Below are positions 1-8,516 of a stretch of DNA of 64,000 nucleotides, in pieces. The notes below the pieces were generated by a model. The model saw only the letters and a list, made by a program, of their open reading frames with translations, was not told where the DNA came from and did no database searches. The translations under genes and the position numbers were made by a program. The stretch's first letter is position 1; every line of letters starts with the position of its first letter. Source of the DNA: Blastocatellia bacterium (lineage in GTDB: Bacteria; Acidobacteriota; Blastocatellia; UBA7656; JADIYM01); assembly GCA_016705245.1 (NCBI GenBank), contig JADIYM010000003.1:310001-374000 (forward strand). Reading direction: 5' to 3'.

Positions 1-585
1 GCGGCGTCGCCGCTCTGGTCGGGTGTCGCCTGGTCACTCGAGGTCGTCTACCTGTCGCACGTGTTCGCCTATCCAATCGTTCTGCTCGGCCTGTGGCTCC
101 GGGGCCGGGCGTCCGCGGAGTGGAGGGATCGGTTCGTCCGATTCACGCGGGCGTTTGTGATCCTCAACCTGCTGGGTTTTGCCGTGTACGTGCTCCTGCC
201 GGCGGCGCCGCCGTGGTGGGTCTCCGCACACGGCTTTACGCAGCCCACGGCCGAGCTCGTGGCCTCGACGGATCTGGCGGCCGGAATGGACGGCGCGATA
301 ATTCGCGAGACGATCAAGACCGCGCCGAACTGGTTCGCGGCGGTTCCGTCGCTGCACGGCGGATATCCGGTGCTCCTGCTGTTACTCCTCTGGCGCGAAC
401 GCTCGCGTCGGGCGCTGATACTGGCCTTTTCGTACGGCGCCGTCATGTGGATCGCAACCGTCGCGCTCAACCAGCATTACGTCTTCGACCTGCTTGCCGG
501 AGCCGGGGTGGCTTTCGTTGCGTTCACGCTATCGGAGCGACTCGGCTCGTGGGACGCAGCTCCGTCAGCCGTATCAACCGCGTAA
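1..585 (+). CDS. PAP2-superfamily phosphatase, membrane (5' truncated by window start)
   Basis: The frame is open from base 1, so the true start lies outside the window; 194 residues are visible. The protein is very hydrophobic, with about four membrane segments. It carries the PAP2 signatures SLHGGYP (phosphatase motif 2, about residue 117) and HYVFDLLAG (motif 3 His and Asp, about residue 158). The spacing and the PAAPPWW segment resemble the inositol-phosphotransferase/Aur1-like PAP2_3 subgroup. Family role: hydrolysis or transfer of phosphate from lipid phosphates at the membrane. The actual substrate cannot be inferred. It converges on the M28 peptidase gene across a CTCCGTG-type repeat. 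Confidence 0.75.
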   Translation, partial: AASPLWSGVAWSLEVVYLSHVFAYPIVLLGLWLRGRASAEWRDRFVRFTRAFVILNLLGFAVYVLLPAAPPWWVSAHGFTQPTAELVASTDLAAGMDGAIIRETIKTAPNWFAAVPSLHGGYPVLLLLLLWRERSRRALILAFSYGAVMWIATVALNQHYVFDLLAGAGVAFVAFTLSERLGSWDAAPSAVSTA

Positions 586-594
586 ATGTTCCAC

Positions 595-662
595 GAGATT
601 GCCCGCTTGCCTCAGTGTCTCCGTGTCTCCGTGACTCTGTGCGTAGCTCTGTTCTTCTCCGC
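595..662. repeat. CTCCGTG-type intergenic repeat (half element)
   Basis: Lies between two convergent genes. It holds the short-period motif (GTGTCTCCGTGTCTCC, then GACTCTGTGCG, then TAGCTCT) seen also near 7237, 20226, 50321 and 61514. Only one arm is obvious here, so it may be a decayed copy. Confidence 0.6.
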
Positions 663-666
663 TTCC

Positions 667-2730
667 TTACTCGAGCTTCACCACACCCGCCTTCTCGAGA
701 ACTCGCAAGTACTCGAGCACGCTCTCGACCTCCACCGACCCGTACGCTCCCGCCAGGATGTTGCGGATCTCGCGAACGCTGCGTTTCCCGTCGACCAGGT
801 TCAGCGTCTCGTACTGGATTCGCCCGTCTCCCGGCGGGCTAGCGCCGAGTTTGTCCTCGAGATAGTCGTAGTAGTACACGCTCATCGGTCCAACGACGGA
901 CGGCGACCGCTTCGGCACGAGACTGACCCCCGCAGGCTCGATCTTCTGCGCGGCGGGTATGGGAACGTAGCGCTGGACGACGTCGACGTCGGCGCGCGTG
1001 CGGGCCTCCACGCCGGCCGCAAGCGTCGCGAGCATTCTCGTCACGACGCCGTCGTCGTATGCGAGCGCGCGCACCGACATCAGGGCCTCGCGTTCCGCGC
1101 GACCCGCCTGTTCGACGATGTTGCGCGCATCCTCGAACCGCTCGAGCGTGACCGGACCGCCAGTTCCGAAAGCAATAGCCCGCCGCAATGCATCGCCCTG
1201 CCGCATGGCGCCTCGCGCGTAGACCTCGAGTGCCAGCGCTTGCGCCTCGTCGCGTCCGGCGCTCGCGAGGAAGTATCCGGTCGCGGCGCCGATGACGGCC
1301 ACTCTTCGCAGCTTCGTCGGGTCGATGTTCGAGGGCGTGTCGTTGTTCGTATGGATGAACACGTCGGGCCAGTCATTGAGATAGACGGTCGGGATTCGGT
1401 AGCTGCCTTCCTGGAGCACGTCGTGGTCCGATCCCATCGAGTGCGGCGCGATCTCGGCGACGAACTGCGACTTCGATCCCTCGGCCGACAACATCGCCCT
1501 GGTTCCGCCTTCGCCCGCAGCGAACGCGGCGCTTCCGCCGATGACGTATTCTCCAAAAACCGCCGCGACGTCGTTTACGGCGCTAGGCAGCGACGCGGGC
1601 GTTCGAGTGACGTGAAATACGGCTTTCGTCTTCTCGAAATCGCCGCCGACCATGTCCATGTGGATTGCCGCCTTCGTACGCGCAGCAATCTCGGGGTGGC
1701 GCGCGAGGTAACACGCGGTGCCGGCGATCTCAGGCGGCCACAGGAACCGCATGGTGCGCCTGGGGCGCGGCAGCTTTCCGTCTCGAATCAACCGGGCGAG
1801 AATTCGCGCATCCTCGAGGATCGTCGCCGATCCGCTCGCGTTGTCGTTCGCGCCGGGTTTCTGGTGGCAGAGATGACACGTGTACAGGATCTCGCCGGCC
1901 GCCGGATCCGTGCCCGGGATGACGGCCGTCACCACCTCGAAGTGCGACGGTCGCATTCGCGCCCGCACGGCTGCGCGCAACCGGATTGTCTCTCCCGCTG
2001 CGAGTCGCCCCTGCATCTCGCGGGCCTGCCGCAGCGACACCATGAACGCGAAGGCGTTCTTCAGGTTGTATGGCGACAGGTGGCACCATCGAACGTTGTC
2101 GAGGTAGTCGCCGCTCCATCCGGTCGTCTGGTTCTGCTGAAAACTGACAATGCCTGCGGCACCGCGTTTCTCGACGGCCTCACGATGGACGGACGCCACG
2201 TTGCCGCCGGCGAGCACCAGCTTTCCCGTGATCTGGCGACCGGCGAAGTCCTTCTCGGACAGTCCCTGCCCAACGTCGATCAGGTCCGCCGTGACATCGG
2301 CTTCGTTGCTGTAGTCGGCAAGCGCCACGCGCATTGTCGCGTAATCCGCGATAGTCGACGAACGGGGCGAGACCTCCGTCAGGACGCCGGATTCGGCCTC
2401 CCAGCCGTAGTAGGACCGAAACGTCCCGTAGGTCGTCGTGCCGTCGGCCGGAAAGCGCTCGACCGCAACATCGGAGAGTCCGTACTCACGAGCACGGGCG
2501 GCAACGTATTCGGTGGCGTCGTGAAAACCCGACGCTCCCTGCACGCGGTGCATCGTCGACAGCGCGATCACTGTGTCCTTGGCAAGAGACCCGGAAGCCT
2601 CGGCGACGATCGCGTCGAGGTGCACGTCGGTGAGCAGTGTCGTCGACCGCGGCTCCTGCGCGTAGGCGGTCGTTGAGAACGGGAGCAGCGAAATAAGCAG
2701 CACCAGCGAAGCGACGGCGAAACGACGCAT
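667..2730 (-). CDS. Secreted M28-family zinc metallopeptidase with C-terminal helical/winged-helix-like extension
   Basis: 687 aa. The start at 2730 is chosen because a GGAGG lies 8 nt upstream and the product then begins with a signal peptide (MRRFAVASLVLL..., cleavage near TTAYA-Q, residue 24). M28 metal-site elements are visible in order: TCHLCHQ (His), GANDNASGSA (bridging Asp), PPEIAGT (Glu), HMDMVGGD (Asp) and DVFIHTNNDTP (His). A protease-associated-like segment precedes the catalytic domain. The last 60 residues (DGKRSVREIRNIL...) look like a small winged-helix/PqqD-like fold, unusual for a secreted peptidase. Family role: periplasmic or extracellular aminopeptidase. The substrate is unknown. 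Confidence 0.85.
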   Translation of the reverse strand: MRRFAVASLVLLISLLPFSTTAYAQEPRSTTLLTDVHLDAIVAEASGSLAKDTVIALSTMHRVQGASGFHDATEYVAARAREYGLSDVAVERFPADGTTTYGTFRSYYGWEAESGVLTEVSPRSSTIADYATMRVALADYSNEADVTADLIDVGQGLSEKDFAGRQITGKLVLAGGNVASVHREAVEKRGAAGIVSFQQNQTTGWSGDYLDNVRWCHLSPYNLKNAFAFMVSLRQAREMQGRLAAGETIRLRAAVRARMRPSHFEVVTAVIPGTDPAAGEILYTCHLCHQKPGANDNASGSATILEDARILARLIRDGKLPRPRRTMRFLWPPEIAGTACYLARHPEIAARTKAAIHMDMVGGDFEKTKAVFHVTRTPASLPSAVNDVAAVFGEYVIGGSAAFAAGEGGTRAMLSAEGSKSQFVAEIAPHSMGSDHDVLQEGSYRIPTVYLNDWPDVFIHTNNDTPSNIDPTKLRRVAVIGAATGYFLASAGRDEAQALALEVYARGAMRQGDALRRAIAFGTGGPVTLERFEDARNIVEQAGRAEREALMSVRALAYDDGVVTRMLATLAAGVEARTRADVDVVQRYVPIPAAQKIEPAGVSLVPKRSPSVVGPMSVYYYDYLEDKLGASPPGDGRIQYETLNLVDGKRSVREIRNILAGAYGSVEVESVLEYLRVLEKAGVVKLE

Positions 2731-2940
2731 ACGGTACCTCCGGAGCAAGTTGCGCCGTAGGGTACTCCAATTGCCCGCTGACGGCGCCATGGCGATTGCC
2801 CGGGTAGTTGGTCTGCGAGAACTTGTTCGACGGCTTGAAGAGTTTCTCGCAAAGGCGCAGAGGAAGACGCAAAGACGCAAAGGCAGGGATCAGTCTGTTC
2901 CGCTGCCTGCCGTGGATTTCGAATTTCGCGCCACTCGAGT

Positions 2941-3396
2941 TCAATGCACCTGGCCGCCTGCAAAGGCCGGCGTGACGATCACGTGCCCTCCGGTGACGAT
3001 TCGTTCGGCCAGGTCGGCGACGGCGTATTTCATCATCAGGCAGCCCTGCAGCACGTCCACATCGTCGGTCGAAGCCTTGAGTTTCTCGGCAGCCCGCACG
3101 GCTGCCTTTTGGTCGAGATGCTGGAGCAGAAGTAGTCCATATATCTTGCCGGCCATCGTTCCGTCGTCGAGGAGACGGTCGATGCTCTTCCGCGCGGCGT
3201 CACCCTCGTTCCAGAGTGCCGCGAACGCCGCATATTGCTCAGAGCGCGACCCGGCAATTCCCACGGCAGCATCGTCGACCTGCTTTGCCGTCAGCAGAAT
3301 CTCGAACGAGCCATCGGAGCCTTGCTTCGACTGCAAGGCCAACCCAGGCGCTGCGAGCAGGATGACCGCCGCGATCAAAATCGTCAGCCTTGTCAT
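2941..3396 (-). CDS. Secreted hypothetical protein
   Basis: 151 aa with a clear signal peptide (MTRLTILIAAVILLAAPGLA, about 20 residues). The rest is mostly alpha-helical (LLLLQHLDQKAAVRAAEKL) without a recognised domain. It lies downstream of, and divergent to, the DUF6929-like gene; the two reading frames touch at the ATG on this strand. The function is not recognised. Confidence 0.6.
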   Translation of the reverse strand: MTRLTILIAAVILLAAPGLALQSKQGSDGSFEILLTAKQVDDAAVGIAGSRSEQYAAFAALWNEGDAARKSIDRLLDDGTMAGKIYGLLLLQHLDQKAAVRAAEKLKASTDDVDVLQGCLMMKYAVADLAERIVTGGHVIVTPAFAGGQVH

Positions 3397-4808
3397 TTAG
3401 TGCCCTCCCTTCAAGCTGCTTCCACATTACCCCCGGACTTCGAGACCGGCAATCCGCGCGCCTCGTTCGACAGGAAGACCTGTCGGCGCATTCGTCGTCC
3501 GCCTCGGTTCGTGGGATCATCAGCGCTGCGGAGAATTCAAGATGCCCCTGCACCGGAAGCCTCGCCATCGCCCTCGTCGTCGTCGTCCTCACCGCCACCC
3601 CCCGCACTGCCGCTCCACCCGCGACGGGACCGGCCATCGTTCGCGCCGAGGCTTCACCCTCTCTGTCGGCAAGAGTCCTCTCGGTCGGGCCGTTCGTCCA
3701 CAAAGTGCGGGTCCGGCAAGCGAAGGACGGGGTTGCGACCGCAAGTCCAGGGGAGCCCGCCGTCACGGGTGGCTCGGGCATCGTCCGTTACGGGGGATGG
3801 ACGATCGTTGCCCAGGACGACAGCTCCGACTTTGCAGCGATCGCCGACGACGGCCGGGTAGCTCGACTGAGGCTGTTCGATCCGGTCGACGGGCGCGATC
3901 GATTTCATCCGTCCTTCGGCAACAAGAATCGGAAGCCCGACATCGAGGCCATCGTTCGCGTTCGAGCAAGCGCCAATCTCGTCCGGCGACTCGGCGGAAA
4001 CCCGGGGCACGCCCGGACATCACCCGTGTTCCTGCTCTTCGGCTCGGGGTCGATCCGCGGGGTCCGCGATCGCGTCGCCATAGTCGTTCCGAGCAAGACG
4101 CTCACGACGAGTCTGGTCCGCGTCGCGACAGCGACCGGTCTCTATGACCGACTTCGCGCGACTCCGCAAGTGACGGGTGCGAACGGTCAGCTCAACCTCG
4201 AGGCCGCCGCGGCCATCGATGGCGGCAGGGCCGTCCGGCTCTACAATCGGGGCAACTCAGGCGCGGGATCGATCACGGCGAGTGTCGACATCCCAACGCG
4301 CGAACTGCTCGACGACCTTTCGTCCGCGATCGATGCCTCCAACGGCGAATCGGCGGCGAGGTTCGGGAACTTCAAGGTTTACGACATCGGCTCGAGCGGC
4401 GGCTTTGCGATCTCGATCGGCGAGGCTATCGCGCTGCCGAAGAACGCGGCATTCGGAGGCTCAGGGGCGATCCTCATCGCCGGCATCGCCGAAGCCGCGA
4501 CAAACGCCGTGGACGATGGAGCGACGTCCGGAACCGTCATCGGCCTGCATCTCGAGCGTGACCGCCGCCTCCTCATTACTCCGGTGATGCAGGACGGAAA
4601 GCCGTCGTCACTAAAGATCGAGGGGCTCGCCGTTCAATCGATTCGGTCAGTCGGCGGCCGTGGGTCGAGACGGATCGTCATGCGCGTGCTCGGCGTTGTC
4701 GACGCGGACCATCCGGACCCGTCCGAACCCTCCCAGCGGGTCGAGCTCGAGGTAACGTTTGTCCCTACCGGAACTCCGAGCGGTAAGCGTCCCACGGACG
4801 ATGCCTGA
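3390..4808 (+). CDS. Secreted DUF6929-like beta-propeller-type protein, N-terminus uncertain
   Basis: Motifs recall the DUF6929/phytase-like secreted family: a WTIVAQDDSSDFAAI block, then GNKNRKPDIEAIV, a LLFGSGS strand, GQLNLEAAAAIDGG and LYNRGN. The only start codon in this frame near the 5' end is a TTG at 3390 that overlaps the divergent gene, which is unlikely to be real. An ATG at 3542 in another frame followed by CCCC would, with one C fewer, give MPCTGSLAIALVVVVLTA, a good signal peptide. I therefore suspect a one-base indel at 3545-3548. The last residues (from about GKRPTDDA) are encoded by an intergenic repeat, so the natural C-terminus has probably been replaced. Function unknown. 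Confidence 0.55.
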   Translation: MSFSALPSSCFHITPGLRDRQSARLVRQEDLSAHSSSASVRGIISAAENSRCPCTGSLAIALVVVVLTATPRTAAPPATGPAIVRAEASPSLSARVLSVGPFVHKVRVRQAKDGVATASPGEPAVTGGSGIVRYGGWTIVAQDDSSDFAAIADDGRVARLRLFDPVDGRDRFHPSFGNKNRKPDIEAIVRVRASANLVRRLGGNPGHARTSPVFLLFGSGSIRGVRDRVAIVVPSKTLTTSLVRVATATGLYDRLRATPQVTGANGQLNLEAAAAIDGGRAVRLYNRGNSGAGSITASVDIPTRELLDDLSSAIDASNGESAARFGNFKVYDIGSSGGFAISIGEAIALPKNAAFGGSGAILIAGIAEAATNAVDDGATSGTVIGLHLERDRRLLITPVMQDGKPSSLKIEGLAVQSIRSVGGRGSRRIVMRVLGVVDADHPDPSEPSQRVELEVTFVPTGTPSGKRPTDDA

Positions 4809-4928
4809 AATCGCAGACTCGTCGTTGCCGGTGGACGTAACTGATCGGAACCGATCGACCGTCCGTAGGACGGTGCCTGAAATCGCAGATTCGTCGTTGC
4901 GGAAGGATAGAATTGATCGGAACAGTTC
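4786..4928. repeat. Degenerate GTAGC-family composite repeat, about 1.5 copies
   Basis: Two tandem copies of a CCTGAAATCGCAGA, then TTCGTCGTTGC unit separated by GGACG/CCGTCC arms, matching the inner part of the elements at 11595-12085 and 43380-43660. It covers the stop codon of the upstream gene and fills the convergent junction with mltG. Confidence 0.7.
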
Positions 4929-4954
4929 CCCGCCGCCCGCTGTCTACCCCTCTC

Positions 4955-6001
4955 CTACTGCTCGCGCTGCTGCCGACGGTACTCGGCAACGGCGGCCTCG
5001 TGCTCGGCGACCGTTCGCGAGAACTTGTGATGGCCCTCCGTCCCGCTCACGACGAAGTAGAGATATTGGGTCTCCTGCGGTGACAGGACCGCCTCGATCG
5101 ATTTCAGGCCCGGGTTGGCGATCGGCCCGGGGGGCAGGCCGTCGAACACGTACGTGTTGTAGGGCGAGAGCCTCGACCGGTGTTTCGGGTTGTTCACGTT
5201 ATTGTCGTAGTCGTTGGCAAGCAGCGCGGCGTAGACGAACGTCGGGTCCGAAGCCAGACGCATCTTCTTGCCGAGACGGTTGTAGAAGACCGACGCGATA
5301 ACCGGTCGCTCCTCGTCGATTCGCGCTTCTTCCTCGATCATCGAGGCAAGTGTCACGAGCTCGTGCACAGTCATGTTCCGCTGCGCGGCCACCTGACTGA
5401 ACTCGGGCATCGACGCATAGACTCTCCGAAAACGCTCGACCATCTGCGACACGAGTTCCTCTGGCGTCGTACGCGGGGTGTACTCGTAGGTGTCCGGAAA
5501 CAGGTACCCTTCGAGGGTTCCTGCGTCCGGGTCGATATCGCGAACGAGGGTCGGATCGCCCGTGAGCGCCAGGAATCGATCGCGCGAACCGAGGCCGGTC
5601 TTTTCGGCGAGCGTCTCGGCGACGTCGTATCGATTGAAGCCCTCTGGAATCGTGACGCGCCGCGTCGCGACCTCCCCGCGCTGAATCTTACCGAGCGCTT
5701 CAACGGGACTGATCGGCGACTTGAACTCGTAGTCGCCAGCTTTGAGGGACTTGCCCTGTCCGGTCACGGCCAACCACATGAGCACGGCCGACTGGTCGCC
5801 GACTACGCCAACGCCGGCCAGGGCCGCGACGATCTCGCGCGTTCCCATGCCGGGTTGAACGGTCACGGCGACGAATTCGCTCTTCAGTTCTCGTCGAGCC
5901 GTCAGACTGACCTGCATCCACACACCGACGACGGCAATGAAGAACAGAAGGAGGGTAGCGATGGAGAGCGTCGCTACGACGCGGCGTCTAGCCACGCTCA
6001 C
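4955..6001 (-). CDS. mltG: Endolytic murein transglycosylase MltG (YceG family)
   Basis: 348 aa, GTG start, overlapping the ruvX stop by 14 nt. An N-terminal membrane anchor (about residues 10-30, LSIATLLLFFIAVVGVW) leads into the YceG domain. The catalytic glutamate lies in ASMIEEEARIDEER (about residue 220), followed by the hallmark SRLSPYNTYVFDGLPPGPI and ANPG. Family role: cleaves nascent glycan strands at the inner membrane and helps set peptidoglycan chain length. The mltG-ruvX adjacency is common in bacteria and supports both calls. Confidence 0.95.
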   Translation of the reverse strand: MSVARRRVVATLSIATLLLFFIAVVGVWMQVSLTARRELKSEFVAVTVQPGMGTREIVAALAGVGVVGDQSAVLMWLAVTGQGKSLKAGDYEFKSPISPVEALGKIQRGEVATRRVTIPEGFNRYDVAETLAEKTGLGSRDRFLALTGDPTLVRDIDPDAGTLEGYLFPDTYEYTPRTTPEELVSQMVERFRRVYASMPEFSQVAAQRNMTVHELVTLASMIEEEARIDEERPVIASVFYNRLGKKMRLASDPTFVYAALLANDYDNNVNNPKHRSRLSPYNTYVFDGLPPGPIANPGLKSIEAVLSPQETQYLYFVVSGTEGHHKFSRTVAEHEAAVAEYRRQQREQ

Positions 6002-6425
6002 CCCGATTCGCGAGCCGTTCCCGTTCGCCGAGGAACTCTTCGAGGATCACGACGGCGGCGGCCTCGTCGATACGGCGCTTCCGCTCCGACGCCGGGACGC
6101 CCTGCGCGCGCATGCGGTCTTCGGCTTCGACACTGGTCAGCCACTCGCCGATCGTGTGAACCGGAATGGTCAAAGCCGCCTCGAGCCGAGCGACGAACCG
6201 GAGGACGCGGTCCGCCGCGTCTCCCGACGATCCGTCGGGCTTGAATGGCACGCCGACGACGACCGCCTCAGCCTCTAGCTCGACCGCGAGCTCGGCGATG
6301 CGCTCGACGGCGCTGATATCCGAGAGATTCCTCAGCGTCGTGACGCCGCGCGCCGTCAGGCCGAGCGCATCCGAGACCGCGACACCCGTCCGGCGCCGTC
6401 CATAATCGATCGCAATGATTCGCAT
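5988..6425 (-). CDS. ruvX: RuvX/YqgF-family pre-16S rRNA nuclease
   Basis: 145 aa from the ATG at 6425. A longer in-frame extension exists but lacks family similarity. The RNase H-like fold begins with MRIIAIDYGRRRTGVAVSD (first catalytic Asp), then VVVGVPFKPDGSSGDAA and IDEAAAVVILEEFL near the C-terminus. Family role: 5' processing of pre-16S rRNA; historically annotated as a putative Holliday junction resolvase. Translationally coupled with mltG and divergent from the methyltransferase gene. Confidence 0.93.
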   Translation of the reverse strand: MRIIAIDYGRRRTGVAVSDALGLTARGVTTLRNLSDISAVERIAELAVELEAEAVVVGVPFKPDGSSGDAADRVLRFVARLEAALTIPVHTIGEWLTSVEAEDRMRAQGVPASERKRRIDEAAAVVILEEFLGERERLANRGERG

Positions 6426-6528
6426 TGGGGTCCGGCGAGTATAGCCGAGGCCCGCCGGCGTTGGCCACACGAGGACAATACGGGCGAACATATCGGCCGA
6501 CGCCGCGCGTGTGGTACGGTCGCCCCCC

Positions 6529-7227
6529 GTGAACGACGAAGCGCCCAGCCAGGCAAGCCCGACGTTTTGGTCGCGCCTCGTCACGGGCGACGGACTTCGC
6601 CGGTCCCGCCTTCACACTTACGGCGGGAAGCGTGTCGATGCTGGTGGACTCGCGTATCTTCCCCGTGCAGTCTGGTCACTGGTGGCGCTCAAGGTTGGAG
6701 GGCATTGGACGCCGTCTCCGTGGCTGAGCTACCGCGGCGTCCGCGAGCTCGACCGGCTGATTCGGCCCGACTGGAAGGTTCTCGAGTTCGGATCCGGCAT
6801 GTCGTCACGATTCTTCGCGGCTCGATGTGCGGAGCTGGTTTCGATCGAGTCTGACGCGGATTGGTACGCAAGAATGCGGCCGCAGCTCGAGGCGTTCCAA
6901 CGATGCAAGGTGGACTACCGGCTCCGTACCGAAGCCGACTATGCCGACCTCGACGACGTGCCGGACGCGACGTTCGACCTTGCACTTGTCGATGGACTGC
7001 AATACGACCGGACGGCGGCGACGGCGGTGCGGAAAGTGCGACCGGGCGGGTTCGTGTACATGGACAACAGCGACATCCCGTACGACGAGTTCCGCGCGGG
7101 GCGGCAGACGTTGATCGACGCGGCAGAGCCGGGTAGCGTCCGGTTCTTCGTGGACTTTTCGCCGTTCTGGCTGAGCGTGAACGAGGGGATGCTGGTGCGG
7201 GTAAGCGAGAAAGCGGAACCCTCGTAA
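6529..7227 (+). CDS. Class I SAM-dependent methyltransferase-like protein
   Basis: 232 aa using the GTG at 6529 (VNDEAPSQ); an in-frame GTG at 6511 would add six residues. Motif I is VLEFGSGMSSRFFA (about residue 84), followed by an acidic strand end (VSIESDADW) and FDLALVDGLQYDRTAA, the arrangement of a Rossmann methyltransferase. GGFVYMDNSDIPYDEF follows, resembling small-molecule or sugar O-methyltransferases of the Methyltransf_24 type. The substrate is unknown. It is monocistronic and ends at a strong hairpin shared with arsM. Confidence 0.75.
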   Translation: MNDEAPSQASPTFWSRLVTGDGLRRSRLHTYGGKRVDAGGLAYLPRAVWSLVALKVGGHWTPSPWLSYRGVRELDRLIRPDWKVLEFGSGMSSRFFAARCAELVSIESDADWYARMRPQLEAFQRCKVDYRLRTEADYADLDDVPDATFDLALVDGLQYDRTAATAVRKVRPGGFVYMDNSDIPYDEFRAGRQTLIDAAEPGSVRFFVDFSPFWLSVNEGMLVRVSEKAEPS

Positions 7228-7236
7228 CTCGGTGTG

Positions 7237-7307
7237 CTCCGTGCCTCCGTGACTCTGTGTGCGAAGCTCTTCAGACGCTTCGCACACAGAGTCACGGAGG
7301 CACGGAG
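7237..7307. repeat. Perfect 31-bp inverted repeat, CTCCGTG family
   Basis: Arms 7237-7267 and 7277-7307 are exact reverse complements with a 9-nt loop. The arm is built from CTCCGTGC/CTCCGTGA/CTCTGTGTG-like short repeats ending in GCGAAGC. It lies between convergent stops at 7227 and 7319, so a bidirectional terminator role is plausible. Confidence 0.9.
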
Positions 7308-7318
7308 GACCTCACTGA

Positions 7319-8260
7319 CTACGCAGGCTTTACCGCGAAAACCCGAACGCTCGCCGCATACTCGTTCACGTTCGCCTTCGCCAGCAGTTCGGCGAGGCCG
7401 CTGAGCACGTCATGCGCAGGCTCCGGCGAGCAGCACTCGTAAGAACCGGATACCGGCAGCGACCGTCCCGCGGGTTTCGAGATCTGGACGACGTCCACCG
7501 ACGATGTCGACGCTACGGCTGCTTCAGGCGCCGGTGCGCAACACGACTGACCCGTGTCGGCAAGACCGTAGGCATTCAGGTCCGCCCCGCTGTCGAGGAT
7601 CTCGACGTGCTCGAACCCGGCTGCGAGAAGGCCGTCCCGGTATTCGTCGATCGAGATCGCGCCGGCAATGCACCCGACATAGGCGGTGACGTCGGCGGCG
7701 ATTTCGGGGGGCAACGGCTGCTTCAGGGCAATGTCCGAGATCGCAACGCGGCCGCCGGGCTTCAGGATGCGAGCCATCTCGCGAAAGACTTTTGACTTGT
7801 CCGGGGCGAGGTTGATGACGCAGTTCGAGATGACGCAGTCGGCCGAGGCGTCCTCGACCGGAATGTCGTCGATCGTCGACAGGTGAAACTCGACATTGCC
7901 GTCCGCGCCGTCCCGGATGCGCTTCTCGGCGTTGCGACGCGCGAGCTCGATCATGTCCGGCGTCATGTCGATCCCGATGGCACGACCCGTCGGACCGACC
8001 TTCTGCGCCGCGAGGAATACGTCGAGTCCGCCGCCGGACCCGAGATCCACGACGACTTCGCCGTCTCGAAGGTTCGCCGTCGCCGTCGGATTGCCGCACG
8101 AGAGACCCATGTTCGCGCCGGCGGGTATCGAGGCGAGTTCCTCGGGTGTGTAGCCGAAGGCTTCCGCAACGGCACGAATGCCGGAGAGATCGCTCGAGAT
8201 GCCGCTACGCGCGACGCTGGCATAACGTTCTCGGACTGTGTCGGTCATCGATTCGGTCAT
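7319..8260 (-). CDS. arsM: Arsenite S-adenosylmethyltransferase ArsM
   Basis: 313 aa; start at 8260 (MTESMTDTVRERYASVAR) with GGAGG upstream. SAM-binding motif VVDLGSGGGLDVFLAAQ (about residue 72). The three conserved arsenic-binding cysteines are visible in GLSCGNPT, DCVISNCVINL and YVGCIAGAIS. The C-terminal part has extra paired cysteines (QSCCAPAP, YECCSPEP) that could bind metal(loid). Family role: stepwise methylation of As(III), giving volatile or extruded methylarsenicals. No arsR, acr3 or arsC lies in the window. The divergent neighbour encodes a rhodanese-like protein. Confidence 0.93.
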   Translation of the reverse strand: MTESMTDTVRERYASVARSGISSDLSGIRAVAEAFGYTPEELASIPAGANMGLSCGNPTATANLRDGEVVVDLGSGGGLDVFLAAQKVGPTGRAIGIDMTPDMIELARRNAEKRIRDGADGNVEFHLSTIDDIPVEDASADCVISNCVINLAPDKSKVFREMARILKPGGRVAISDIALKQPLPPEIAADVTAYVGCIAGAISIDEYRDGLLAAGFEHVEILDSGADLNAYGLADTGQSCCAPAPEAAVASTSSVDVVQISKPAGRSLPVSGSYECCSPEPAHDVLSGLAELLAKANVNEYAASVRVFAVKPA

Positions 8261-8309
8261 TGGAGTCCTCCGGCTGCTTTGATCTGGACACACGCACGTT
8301 ACGCCCGCA

Positions 8310-8336
8310 CATCATATTCGTCAAGGCGGATGTATT
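8310..8336. promoter_or_regulatory. AT-rich imperfect dyad upstream of arsM, possible operator
   Basis: In the arsM-rhodanese divergent spacer, CATATTCGTCAAGGCGGATG with the following TATT forms a loose dyad (TTCG...CGGA) in an otherwise GC-rich region. Its position suits an ArsR/SmtB-type operator, but the symmetry is poor and no regulator gene is nearby. Confidence 0.25.
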
Positions 8337-8516
8337 AGAAATATCGATCGTGCTAATGCTTCACGTATCGGTCGCACTGCGACAGGCCTAGCGTGAGACT
8401 GACCGGTGCGCAACATCGCACGGCACTGATGCATTGAGCACGCTCCTTGAGATACGCTCGGTGACCGGTGTGCGGAAACCCGGGACGAGCGTCTGTTGGC
8501 TGGAGTCACGAAGGTA

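Noticed and set aside
586..2676. Long open frame opposite the M28 peptidase gene
   Set aside because: Arg/His/Val-rich shadow of the real gene caused by GC-rich third positions; no family motif, start or ribosome-binding site.
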